From assembly GCF_017562075.2 (NCBI RefSeq), contig NC_054083.1:18592928-18656927 (forward strand): a stretch of 64,000 bases of DNA. Direction: 5' to 3'. Source of the DNA: Anopheles merus. Its lineage: Eukaryota; Arthropoda; Insecta; Diptera; Culicidae. The translations under genes were made by a program, and so were the position numbers. Each line of letters starts with the position of its first letter. Position 1 is the first letter of the stretch. Positions 1 through 11,757 of this stretch are shown one piece after another. The notes below the pieces were generated by a model. It was not told the DNA's origin. It saw only the letters and a program-made list of their open reading frames with translations, and ran no database searches.

Positions 1-303
1 TTGTATTGTAAGGATAAATTAAGGCAAGAGCAGCAGCATGTATTTGAAAATACCGATAAGAGAAAGGTACATTTACCTTGTCGTCGAATCCGTTGATCGC
101 TTCAAATTCAATTTCTCTGATATTTTGCAAAAAAAAAAAAAAACAGAAGCAAAATGGCTTGTTCAACATGGTCAAGATAATGTCAGAAGCGAGGGAGAAA
201 AACGTCTTGATTAGATTTAGAAAATTTCATATAGCATCCAAATCTGTTAGCGTTTGTAAATAAAGTAAAATGCGAGTGTTTGCAGATGCGTTTGTATGTA
301 TGG

Positions 304-444
<141 letters not shown>

Positions 445-551
445 TGTAAATTAAAAAAATGTTATGCAAAAACTAAGCGCTCTTTTTAGCTAGCTTCCAA
501 AAATCGCCCATGGTGCGAGACAAATAATGATTTCTTTTTATGCTTTTCCAG

Positions 552-2002
552 AGTCCCAATACTGTCCGCCGGTTGGTTTCTATCCAGGCGCACCGCCAGC
601 AAACCCGCAGGACAACCGTCCGCCGCCGCAGCCGCAGATTCTGTACCCGTACCAGAGCAGCCTCACCATTCCGATGCGCCAGTACGTGGACATACCGAGC
701 CAGCCCGGTCCGATGGTGCAGCCGAAACCGGAGCAGCTGATCGTTAGCGGTAAGGTGGGGCCGCTGCCGCCATCGCAAGCAAACCTCTATCACATCCCGA
801 CGCTGGACCACACCGTCGCGGCCATGCACGGCCAGCAGCCGCCGATGAAAACCATCACGATCGAGAAGATACCGCAGGAGCGGCTCGTGCCGTACCACAT
901 CGAGCTCGTCAAGCACGACGAGCGCAAGGATCTGCGGCAGCTGCAGGGCGTGCCGCCGCAGGCGCAGCCGCCGCCCGGCGTGGTAGCGACCCACCTGACC
1001 GAGGGGATCGTGTACGCGCCCAGCCTGCGGCCAGCCGCTATTCAAATGCACACGATCGCTACCAACCAGCAAGTAAGCGCCATTGACTTATCCAAGTACT
1101 GCTGACACAGACGGCTTTTTCGGTTATCGCTTATGTTTTCCTATCACTTTACTCACACTCACACGCATCCGCACACGGTTACGTTTATGCACGTAGCACG
1201 CTAGACAATTTTGCTTCCATTTATTCTATTTTGGCTAATTCCTTCCTATCGCGAGATGTATGTATCCGAAATACCACGCTGACAGCGTCAATACGATGGA
1301 TGTTTTTTAACCCTTTCCGCCCTTTTCTCGAACACCAACTCACACCTTTCTACGTAGTGAGCCTAGAACGCGGCAGGGTAGAGTTAGTATTACACTGAAC
1401 ACGTTACTAAACCCATTACATACTGGACGGGTTCACACATTTTCTTAACCTTTGGTTGATACCGTACCGGCACGTTCAAAGATTGGTCACTAATGTACTT
1501 CTTCTGCATTTTACTCGTTTAACCCTGTAAAGCCATTAGGACTTTCTACTTCTATTAGGATTATGTTTGGTTGTTTTTTTTTTGTTTTCTACTATTTTTC
1601 TACACATATCTTTCAATAAACAGATGACAACTGAAAACACGAACCACACAGGCACATTGCGCCTCGCTTGTACAAACATTCTAACAACGATTTAGATACC
1701 ATCCATCAATTTCTATCATCCCTTAACCTCTTCATACTAAGTTTTGCATACGTTTAAGTTTTGGCTGATTGCACCGTTTGCGCGTGTGCACCGTCCGTTG
1801 CGAGCACATCGACTGATACTGAATCATTGTAAGACCTTAAACCACAAAAAAGCAACGCACGGTTTTTATTTCTCTTGGTGCCATTTAGCTGCCGAAGAGC
1901 GGAAGCATCACGCAGGGTTACCCGTCGGCGCGACCGCCACCGATCAGCAATCCCCAGCAACAGCCACCTCCCCAGATGCATTACAGTCGCCACCGGTACT
2001 AG
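552..2002 (+). CDS. 3' end of a Pro/Gln-rich gene, possible SMRTER/NCoR-like co-repressor (two last coding exons)
   Basis: The coding exons are 552-1072 and 1889-2002. The first follows a good acceptor (TTTTCCAG) and enters with one base of a codon left open, so the gene starts left of the window. It ends in phase 0 at a CAA/GTAAGC donor. The second exon follows CCATTTAG, is also in phase 0, and adds 37 residues before TAG. The protein is rich in proline and glutamine, with a less biased core (MKTITIEKIPQERLVPYHIE) near the middle of the first exon. The final exon starts LPKSGSITQGYPSARPPP. GSITQG is a motif I associate with the repeated GSI(S/T)xG segments of NCoR/SMRT and Drosophila SMRTER, nuclear-receptor co-repressors. 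That assignment rests on one short motif, so it is tentative. GC-rich coding with AT-rich introns fits a host gene. The gene converges with vimar. Confidence 0.72.
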
Positions 2003-5000
2003 GAGGCATGGGTGGGTCACAGTCGAACGGACGAGCGCTTTTGGGTAAAGCAAAATATGCTAAGATAAAAGAACACACTTTCTCCATCTCGTAAGAAGAA
2101 AAAGTTAACAAAACGTTGCGTTTATCTATGGTCATCATAGAAACTTTTTTTGTTTTATATATTATAACATATGCAATATAATAATAGGCTTGTGGAGGGA
2201 GTAAAAGCATTTATAAAGCTTCAGCACGAGGTAAAGGAAAATAAACGTTTGCTGGATCGGTGTACAAAAAGCGTTATTAGTTGGTTGACTAAGGTATTGA
2301 GAAAACAGGGCACGTTCGCGTATCAATCGCAAATGATTAATAGTATTTCATCGTACAACGGTGTTTTTTCTTTCTTTCCTATGTTCTGCCAATTAGAGCA
2401 CGTTCGTTGTGAAGTATTTTAAAAAATTTATTAAGCCGAATAAGTTAGAAAATAAATTATACAATAGTAGGAAAGTGCTAATACAAAATATGTGTGCCTA
2501 CGCACGTGAAACAGACAATCTCTCTTAGCCCCGGGCACACGTTTTTTTTGCTGCGCTGTTTGCACACTATAGTTCTAGTGAAAAAAGAAACATCACATAA
2601 TGTTTGCATTTGTATGTATGTTTGATTATTAGTGTAATTATTATTATTATTATTTCATTTGTATTATTATTATTATTTTAACACTCGTATTGCCCTATTT
2701 TCATCACTTTTTACTGACTATTTTTTCATTCTTTCTTTTTTTTTTGTTAAACTGTACTGTTTCACGCTGCCCTTTCTAGCAACAGTGCTAAAAAGGCTGC
2801 GCTTTATCGCATTATGGGGGCCGATAGGTTGTGGTTGATTTTTTTCATTCTACTAACGGGATCTTTGCGTTTGCGCGCTTTCCTGTGAGGTGGGGGTTTC
2901 TTTTTGAAATTTCTATCTGGTTCGGTGGACGCGTTACTACATAAATGTACTACACATGCGTCATATGTAACAGTAGTTCAAAATATATTACGGGATTTCA
3001 AACAAGATACTCAACTCAACACAGAGGAGAAAGTTGGAGATGAAAATGTCAGTTTGAAAAATCTTGATTCTGATCGGAAGAATGTGCGCGCGTTGCCAGT
3101 TTTGTTGAATGTCGAAATGTTGAATTCACTGAACAGTTTGATAAAAGTCTCTTGCTTTTTGCTTTTCTTAGCTCAAACATTTTAACTTATCGTTGCTTTT
3201 GTGCTACTATTTCTCAACTATCGCTCCGGTGTTGCTCTCAACTGCTCATACTAATATAATCGTCGGAGTATTTGCGGTTTGTTTAAATTCATCGTTGAAA
3301 AAACATTGCTTACCATTTGAATATTTCCTATATCGGTATTTTTACTATTTGTTGATTTGCTTGCAACAAGATTTGTTTGCCATGTGTGCTTGTGTATGAA
3401 AGATAGGACTTGCCCCAAAACTACCGAAAAACTGTTCCGTGCACTATGTCCACTATGCACTTTTGCATACACATTTGCATAATGGTTTATGCACTTAGGC
3501 TTGGTTTGTGTGTGTTACGTTATGATAGTTAAATGCAGTAAAATACTGTTGACGTATGATTTTGTTTACTTTAGGGGAAACACTCCTACGTAGACGCTAA
3601 ATATCTCTGCTATCTATAACGGACTCTTTTTCAGGTGTTGGCGACATGGTGCCGTAGGCGCACCAATGTTGTTGCCATTAGGGGATACTACAGCTTGGCC
3701 ATTGGTATAAATGCCCAAAGCAATGTGATGATACACATTATTGGATAATTATCGTTGTTGCGTTAGAATTCAATGAAATGGGGATCCTAACACAGAGGCG
3801 TGATGAATTTGTGCAACATAATTTTTCAAATTTTCTATTCTCAAGATCAGTGCATTCAGTTGTCTTTTAGCAAAGCATAATTGTTTTCGAGTTTTTGTTT
3901 TCTCACGCAAGCAAATATATATATTTTTTACGATTTAGCTCATTACACGGTGTCAACAACAAGCTACGATTGTGGCTATTGCTGCTCACGTGCACTTTTA
4001 TCTGCACTTTCACTCCTGCCCCAACATACCTAAACCACTCGCTCGGTAAACGCTTATCATCATCTTTCACTGTAAAGTGAATATAACTGGTTGATCGAAT
4101 CGAGGTAATGCCACTTTAAATATGATATCTCTTACACACTATTAAAAACTGGATGTTTACTTCGCAATGCTCTACACGCTCAAATGCCCAAAAAGAGATA
4201 AAACTGCTAGAACGGCTCAAAATATCTCACTATGTTCTCTACTTGTTGCTGCTGTTTGCTGCTCACTAGAGGTTAATGCTTTGTGTTTCTGTTGCACAAA
4301 TCGGGAGGCTGCGTGTGTTTGAATTTCTTGTCGATGTGTGTATGTGTGTTTTTTTTTGTAATGCTGTGCGTCTCATTTTTCACTAGAACTCATGTATATT
4401 AAGAAACTGAACGGTCATTTTTATCGCTTTATAGCGTATTTTATCATTGGTTAAGTATTGTTTTTTTTATTCACGCCGAGTGAACGAACGGCTTCTTATG
4501 TGTCAATGCTCAAAATACACGCTTTGCTCTTAATCGCTAATCCTATCCATGCTGTGTGTTTATGTAAATTAAAGCTTACATTATAAATTGCTCTTGAAAA
4601 TGTCTCCCAACATCGGGTGATCGGTGTTTGATGCTTTGCAAACAAACCAAATTGGGCTAGAAAACTGTTAAATGCTTTTTTTTGCCACTTGCCATCCGTT
4701 GTGTGCTGATCGGATTCATATTGTATTAAAAGGGGACGATAAATGTAGTGGTAGAAGTACGATTGGTATCATAATCAAGTATTTGGCCCTAATATTCCCA
4801 TTTACACGCCTGCTAGTAAACTAAAATGTGTTTACCCAAATCTAAAAGTAGATTCCTCGTTATAATGCAGATTGTCATAGAATGGTATTGAATGGTACGA
4901 TAAAGTAATTTGCTGTAAAACGCCACAAACAATCTATTCTATTCAACCAACGGATCGCTATCAATATCGTTATTAGTGGTTAGAACTCTATTGCTTTCAG

Positions 5001-5185
5001 GTGAAAATCAAACACTGGTCCTGTGCAAGACTGTTCCCGTTCGGTTGATAACGTAACGTTGATAAATCGGTTACCTTTGCGTGCAATCGAAGGAAATCGT
5101 GTGAAATGAAAATCATGTTTTCCCCCGTAAAGTAAGATGGTGTTGTGATCATCCCAGTAGAAGCTAGAATCACTGGGAAATGCAT
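2003..5185. other. 3' flanks between two convergent genes
   Basis: This AT-rich stretch between two stop codons is presumably 3' UTR of the left gene, then spacer, then vimar 3' UTR. AATAAA occurs at about 2240 and 2451 (+). An ATT microsatellite lies near 2637-2683. The small open frames here are low-complexity and show no family I recognise. Confidence 0.6.
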
Positions 5186-7284
5186 TCAAAGCGTACAGTA
5201 TTCCACCAAGCTCGGTATCGTCTTTAGCAGCTCTTCGATGTTGTGCTGGCGCAAATGGGCCACCAGTGCGTCACTCGACGACCGCAGCAGCTTTACGAAT
5301 GTTTGCAGGTTTTCCACCAGCTCCTTCGTCATCGACTCACCGTTCAGCGTGATCTGCTCGGCAAGCTTGGCGCCAACGTCGGCCTGCACCAGCAGCTCGT
5401 CCAGCGTGTTACCCTCGGTCGCCGCCTTGCTGTGGTAAAGCGTGGTCAAAATGCTCAACGCAATCAGGGCCTCGTTTTGCATCACCAGATGCGTTGAGGC
5501 GAGCATGCCGACCATACTGGCGACCGCTCCCTCGATAGCGACAAACTTCCGCAGCCCCGTATCGTCCATCGGTACCTTTGCGCTGCTGTCGCGCTGCTGG
5601 TAGGCGTGCTTGATCAGCCATGCCATCAGCCGTAACGACTCGCCCAGGACGCCGGTAAATTCGGACGTTTGGCTCCAATGTACCAGCTGCTTGACTAGCT
5701 TTTCGTTTTGCAACAGCTGGGAGGCAAGATTTTCTACAAAAAAGGGGAAATTTAGTGCACGGTTGCAAGAAATCAATGAAAATTGACAAAAAAAAACTAT
5801 CATCAAACCAACCTTGCCCGTCGACGGTCATTCGTAGCGTGCCGAGCAGTTTGAACACTACCGGCGCTTGATGTATTTCCAGCATTGGTAAAATAATGTC
5901 CACCAAACCGGCCTCTATGACGGCAGCCTTATTTGGTTTCGGTATAACCAAGTTTTTCAGTGTACTTAGCAGCGCATGTTGAAGCGTCATCTGGTGTTCC
6001 GTTCCATTATTTTTAGCCAAAATAGCTATCGATAAAAAATGGAAGAAGAAATCGAAGAAAAAGGATTTTAAATAAATCCTGTCCTCCATTTGTGTGGAAG
6101 CAATAAGTATAGACATACCTAGCAGTTTGTGCATAATTTTGTTCTCCACCATATGAATGCAGTGACTGTCCGTTCGGGCAAAGTTTCCAAGCGCAAGCAC
6201 GCCGGTTGTTAGCAGTTCTACGTCGGACGAATCTAGCCAATCTTCCATGCACTTCAAGAGTGGCGTTGAGTACAGATAGTGCATCGATTTGTCTAAAGAA
6301 AAACAGGAGAAGAAACGTTAAACATTCGCAAAGAGGTTGTAGTCGAAGAACCTATTTACCTCCCGTCAGTATCAGCACAATCAAGTCGCAGGCCAGCTTC
6401 ATAAGTACACGTGCCTCGTCCGTGTTAGCGAACGTTTTGTACTTTTCCAGCAGCTGGTAGATCGTTTCGCACAGCCCCTCCTCTGCCAGCAGCAGCTTCA
6501 CGTCATCGTTTTGCGCCTCATAGTGTAGCAGCGCGAGACACGACTCGGCAATGTCCGGGTTGGTACATTTGGCTAAAATCTGCGCGATCGTTTTGTTCAG
6601 CGACGGCGCAAAGTAGAGATCGCTGATCTGCTCAGTCAGGATGCTGAGCGGGGGCAGTATGCTCAGCAGCAGCTCCTCGTGCCGGTCCACATCGCACAGG
6701 CAGCGCGTCAGGATTCGCTCCAGCCGATCGATCAGCTTTAGCTCGACCGCTCGCTCCGCAATCTCGTCACTGCCCAGCAGGTAGTTCGAAATGAGCCCAC
6801 AGCGAACGCGCACAAACTGTTCCCTTTCCTCGTCGTCCGTATCGACGTCGTAATCGAGCAGCGCGAAAAACCGTTCATCGGCACCGAGCTCTTTGATAAT
6901 GTTTCGCGCCTCGTCGTTCGCGTAGCAGATGTTGCCCAGGGCGCGGCAAATTTGCGTCGCCAGCTCGAGGGCGGCTCGATCGGTTGCGTTGCCGCCGCCC
7001 AGCACTGCCGGGCTTTGCAGCAGCTCTGTCAACCGCCGGATGATGTCTTCCTTGGAAAACTTGGTTCGCTGATGTTCGGTTTTGGCCACCTCGGCAATGC
7101 AACGGGCCACCTGTATCTGCACGCCAGCATCGGGCAGCTGCAGCAGCTCCAGCAAATCGTTCTTAATATCGTATTTATCACAGAGGTTCGTTTCCGCATC
7201 GGATAATTGCTTCAGCAACGGTAGGGCACGTTCAGAACTTTTCTCCAGCGTTGCATTCTTTAACCCGGCGATGATTTCATCCAT
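5186..7284 (-). CDS. vimar: vimar / RAP1GDS1 (SmgGDS) armadillo-repeat GTPase chaperone
   Basis: The four coding exons on the - strand are 7284-6360, 6292-6119, 6025-5813 and 5733-5186. All introns are GT-AG and phase 1, and the joined frame is 1860 bases, 619 residues plus TGA, close to the 600-odd residues usual for the family. The start is MDEIIAGL at 7284. It sits a few bases after an acceptor (CCCCGTAACAG), so a non-coding 5' exon is expected upstream. The longer open frame that begins MRFNHV reads through that intron and is not the start. Armadillo-type helical repeats run throughout. Diagnostic segments include LTTGVLALGNFARTDSHCIH, VVFKLLGTLRM and LVMQNEALIALSIL, which match SmgGDS repeats. 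The family binds prenylated or nascent small GTPases (Rho/Rap/Ral) as a guanine exchange factor or chaperone in the cytosol. In Drosophila, vimar is linked to visceral mesoderm and mitochondrial dynamics. No breaks are seen. Confidence 0.95.
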
Positions 7285-8833
7285 TTCAGCTGTTACGGGG
7301 CGCGGAAGGAGGAAAATTTGAGGAAGAGAAAAGAAAATTAAAGATAAGAAAGGAACGTGGTTGAATCGCACACTGTTTAGACCGACACAGAAATGCCTTT
7401 AATACGGCACACTAGTTCATTGACTATTCAGGAAGTCAAAAAGGTAGCGCAAAGTATACAAAAAAAAATACGTTGAAAAAGAAATGCTAAGAAACCAGAT
7501 GTGTATTAAATTATTCGTTTCCTTCGCTTCCTCCCATCCATGCAACACCATCATTCTTTAATGCCCGAGGAAGACCCCGAAACGGTGAGTTATTTAAAAG
7601 TCTGAATCGTTCCGAGTGCGATCGATGTACTTCATTAACATCTCTCGCACAACGAGCGCAGCAACCAGGCACCGCAAACATAAACACTGCTCCTCCTCCA
7701 CGGAGACTTCTCGGGCGGCGTTGGTACAATTGCGTTCGAGCATAAAAATAACATAAACTCTCTCTCTCTCGCCAACCAGCGGCGCTAGAATTATTTTCTT
7801 TTGTTCAGTGCACGTGTGGTGCAATTCCTCACAACACATGCCACCGGAGCAAATACGATTGTTTCCCCCGTTTCGCAAGGATGCGCTTCTTTTCATTCCG
7901 TTTATCGATCGGGGGAACCCGAACCTAGATGATGCTACCACGGGGATGCTTGCGTTGGCGTTACCTTCCATCCTGTTGACCGGATTGCGGGTGTGATAAC
8001 TAGCAGTTTGTTTAGTTTGATGCGCACAATCGAACTCTCAATGCATTCATAAATCAACTACCAGCACACGGATATGTTCTATCGTTTTGCACAATTTGCT
8101 ACTTTTCTCGCAACACTTTACACCCGCAAAGAACTGGAAGGAATGCTCCTTTTCAGACCTTACTTTTGGATTCGATCTTAATTAAAAACATTCTAAGCAC
8201 ACACTTTCAAACGGGAGCGACCTACCCAAGCAACAGACGTCTGACAGTTGGCTGCAAACGCCCGTTGGGCAAAATCAGATACTTCTACGTCAAGTGCTGT
8301 AGTGCGGTTAATTTGACCGTTAATTTAAAGTCAAAATGACAATCCAACGTATACACGCTGGACGGGACTAAACTTGTGGAAACATCAAAGTGAGTTGATA
8401 TATCAGGTGCAAGGTGTGTTTATATAGAAGTTGAATTATTAGCGTGTTTGCAGAGCGCCATCATTGAGTATTGTGATGTCAAATTGCATACATTTTTCTA
8501 TACCCCCCTCCAGCCCTTCTCGATTTTAATACCGTAGTCCCCAATATTGTTATGCCAAGTCGTGAAATGTCAATTTGCTCTGAAGCACTTCACCTTCTAA
8601 TATCTTAACACCTTGATCAGGTGGGCTTATCCAGTGCAATTTGACGTCTAAAAACGAAAATAGGACGAAAACCTGGTTTGACAGTTAGATCCATAATAAA
8701 CTGGTTGCTTTGATAATTTCTCTATGTACTCTCTCCTAAGTCTATCCAAATTTTTTTTACAATTACACTCGATATTTGAGATCAATTGGTGGTCTGTTGA
8801 ACCGAACTAAAAGATATATGCACAGGGACACTG
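7285..8833. other. vimar 5' region and intergenic
   Basis: It holds the acceptor just upstream of the vimar start (near 7290) and presumably its 5' UTR exon and promoter. A plausible - strand donor (GGAAG/GTAACG) lies near 7968, but I cannot fix the first exon. Open frames at 7594-7971 do not resemble any family. From about 8230 the sequence becomes AT-rich with no recognisable gene. Confidence 0.45.
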
Positions 8834-9498
8834 CCCAAATAGCCAGAATTGCTTAAGCAGCTCATTTTGGCACGCTAAAGATCGCTGCTCTAATTCGCCT
8901 TTTGCAGTAGATAAACAGCATCAAAGTTCTATGTGGGTCTTTCAAACAGCGCCTAAGCAGCTTCCTTATGCCACGATGCCAGGGATTATTTTTCTTTGTG
9001 TTTTATTTTAAAGCAAGCGTCATCGATAAAATAAACAACAAGATTTGTTTCGTTTAAACACATATGTATATTTTTAAAACTTTTGTATTGATGAATTACA
9101 CAAAATTTTACACAATTTACTGATAATTCACAATCACTTCACTCAATATTCCTTCTTCAATTAACTTATCTAACTTGTACAGTAGCAATGAGATGATTGA
9201 CGGCGTCTCTCTTTGACACTTTGACATGATCCACCTTGAACCGATGTCATGCATTAAAAAGCTATAAAGTTCCACCAAGTTCGGTGCGCTTTCTTAACAA
9301 GCCTTCAAGTTCCATCATGAACCCTACACATAGTGCTAATCAGCCGCAAAGTTCCAAAGAGTACCATGTGCCTGTTAAAAAGCTCCATAGTTCCGCAAAG
9401 TACCGTCTATCTCTTAATCAGCCACAAAGTACGACATCGGAACGGTTTTTCGTTAAACAGCCCTAAATCAGCTATAAAGTACGAGCTGGCTATTTGGG
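8834..9498. mobile_element. MITE-like element bounded by CCCAAATAGCCAG inverted ends
   Basis: CCCAAATAGCCAG at 8834-8846 reappears inverted at 9486-9498. There is no transposase. The right half (about 9245-9480) holds a degenerate tandem repeat in which AATCAGCC and AAAGTTCC or AAAGTACC recur roughly every 40-60 bases. I see no clear target duplication, so the superfamily is open. Confidence 0.5.
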
Positions 9499-9528
9499 TG
9501 GTAAGTTCCTCACTTTAAGTATGAAATA

Positions 9529-9872
9529 TGAAAAAATGTCCCAAAGCAAGGCGTAAGTCGAAATAGTCGTATATCGAATATCTGTGAATATAAAGTTTAT
9601 AATCGAAATTGAAGAGTCGGAATCTATGCAATAATGTACGATTATGTATTATGATTATGTATGTATTTTCTTCCAAAAGCCATTTACACGACATAGATAT
9701 TCAGGACCGGAGAGTTGTGGAATCTGTGAAAATGTGTTTGTAACGGTTATCAGCACAGAAATTAAAAAATATACCAATTTCGTCTCAATGATAACTTTTA
9801 TCTGTCAAAATCAAAATCATCGTAGCTGCGAATCGTCGTAATTCGAGGGGGACGTAACTAGGGGGACGCCTG
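9529..9872 (-). mobile_element. 5'-truncated MITE, inverted copy of the 10790-11190 element
   Basis: It runs as the reverse complement of the element at 10790-11190. Both share the block around GTCCCAAAGCAAGGCGTAAG and the GATTTTGA...CGATTCGCAG segment, and both have a terminus CAGGCGTCCCCC. The inner end is missing: the copy starts at about 9529 in the middle of the sister element, without its terminal CAGGTGTCCCCC. The two copies form a large inverted pair enclosing 9873-10789. Confidence 0.7.
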
Positions 9873-9997
9873 TACACTCACTTTAGGAAACATGCAGAAA
9901 ACGTAGGAAGCAAATTGAGCAGCGCTTATTTTCGTTTCCGACAAGTATAAATATTCACATCTTGTTAAATATAACCGCAGGACTCCACACAGCATAA

Positions 9998-10259
9998 CCG
10001 CAGGACTCCACACAGCATAACACGGAGCGCAACATAACAACTGACAGCTGCTAAACGCTTCAGAAAACGCTTTATTGCCGGTACCATGTTTTGAATATCC
10101 TTAGTAGGCCGCTCATTTCTTGTTGAAAAGCTACCAACCTACTGCGATGACCGACAGTTAATGAAACGCTTTACCTCCTTTCCCAAGCGTTTAATCAAGC
10201 GTTTGGCAGCTGTCAGTTGTTATGTTGCGCTCCGTGTTATGCTGTGTGGAGTCCTGCGG
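9998..10259. mobile_element. Nested inverted-repeat element(s), TAA-type ends
   Basis: CCGCAGGACTCCACACAGCA at 9998 is inverted at 10240-10259. Just inside lies CACGGAGCGCAACATAACAA (10021), inverted to end at about 10236. Each layer is bordered by TAA/TTA, which is typical of PIF/Harbinger-type insertions, so one element may sit in another. A tandem second copy of the outer end occurs just left (9974-9996). There is no coding sequence. Confidence 0.6.
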
Positions 10260-10262
10260 TAA

Positions 10263-10614
10263 CCGCGAGGCTACATGAGGTGAAATATACAGCGAAATGA
10301 ACTATTTGACAGGCGAAATATTTGACGGATAAAGCATCACAGCAATCAGCTGATGTGCAATGTAAACAAATAACGTGCACAAAATCGTAACTAAATCCAT
10401 TGAATAACTTCAATATCCAGTACTTCGTCAATTTTTAGCCAACAGTTCATAATTTCTTCCAATTAGGGAATGTTCTGCTTGAGAAGATATTATTTTAAAT
10501 AGAATTTCGAAAGCGGATGTTGTGTCTCCCCCAACCCTTTAGCTATACCTGTCAGATATTTCACCTGTCAAATAGTTCATTTCGCTGTATATTTCACCTC
10601 ATGTAGCCGCGCGG
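10263..10614. mobile_element. Harbinger-like MITE with about 60-bp inverted ends and TAA duplication
   Basis: The left end CCGCGAGGCTACATGAGG and right end CCTCATGTAGCCGCGCGG are inverted, and the match continues inward for about 60 bases (through AGCGAAATGAACTATTTGAC). TAA flanks both sides (10260-10262 and 10615-10617). The sequence after the right TAA (CACGGAGCGCAAC...) is a further copy of the neighbouring element, so this one sits within a repeat cluster. It is non-coding. Confidence 0.75.
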
Positions 10615-10789
10615 TAACACGGAGCGCAACATAACAACTGACAGCTACCAAACGCTTCAAAAAACGCTTCTTTGCTGGTAACATGTTTTGAATATCCTTA
10701 GTAGGCCGCTCATTGCTCGTATCAATATCCGTATCAGTATCCTGCGGTATCGTCTGTTATGATCTGGTTTCCCTGATAAGTAGGAATAC

Positions 10790-11190
10790 AGGCGTCCCCC
10801 GAGTTACGACCCCCTCGAGTTACGACCCCCTCGAGTTACGACGATTCGCAGATAGGACGATTTTGATTTTGACAATTAAAAGTTGTCATTGACAAAGAAA
10901 TTGATGTATTTTTTTTTAATATATGGGCTGATAACCGTTATACACACATTTCCAAAGATTCCACAACTACCCTATCTTGAATATTTATATTGTGTACGGT
11001 TTTTAAAATATAATTATTACATTATCGAAGATTATTTTAAATAAAATACACAATATCATAAATTCAAACTCTTCAACTTCGGTTATAGACTTTATATTCA
11101 TAGATATTCGACATACGACTTTTTCGACTTACGCCTTGCTTTGGGACATTTTTTCGGTCCCAAATACAGTCGTATCTCGGGGGACACCTG
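10790..11190 (+). mobile_element. 401-bp TA-flanked MITE
   Basis: The terminal inverted repeats are CAGGCGTCCCCCGAGTTACG on the left and CAGGTGTCCCCCGAGATACG (read inward) on the right, flanked by TA at 10788-10789 and 11191-11192. The left end carries three short tandem copies of CTCGAGTTACGACCCC. It has no transposase. The TA duplication points to the Tc1/mariner/pogo group. Confidence 0.75.
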
Positions 11191-11757
11191 TATTCAATAA
11201 AGATATGTACAGTCGCAATTCAATAGTTCAACGTATATTTTTAGTATACATGCTCTTACATTGAACGTCAGAAAGATAACTGACATCTCAATGAAAAAGT
11301 ATACGTATGTAATTATTCAGTTTTTTCTTAGGTATAGCAGACACAACGCTTTTAATTTCCAATAGGTACGCTCAGACACGGCCTATCTTTCTTTGCGAAT
11401 CCTTCCCCTTAAACCAGAAACAAGTGTCAAAAAATATTCGCCAATATTTTTGCGTTCACACATCACGAATCAGGATAGAATTATCGTAATTTAACTAAAT
11501 AATTCGTAAAACATGGGTTCGAGTTATGAGAAATGCACAATATGCATACCGTTAGAATACTTTGGACTTGGGAGAAATCGAAAACCAATGTTTAAACACG
11601 TAAAAACGCGATATTTCTGTCGGCATGTCTAAAGATTGCAAGCAAATATTTTAGTTATCGATCCAGCGATAAATAGCTTGGATTGCTTGAAAAAGATTCA
11701 CCACAGGCTGCTAGACTTCCCCTACCTCAGTGAAAAAGTGTATTCCCAAGTGCCACA
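11191..11757. other. AT-rich spacer between repeats
   Basis: I see no gene, motif or clear repeat boundary here. Confidence 0.4.

Noticed and set aside
7594..7971. 125-residue - strand frame upstream of vimar (MEGNANAS...)
   Set aside because: It has no similarity to any family I know, and it lies where the vimar 5' UTR or promoter is expected.
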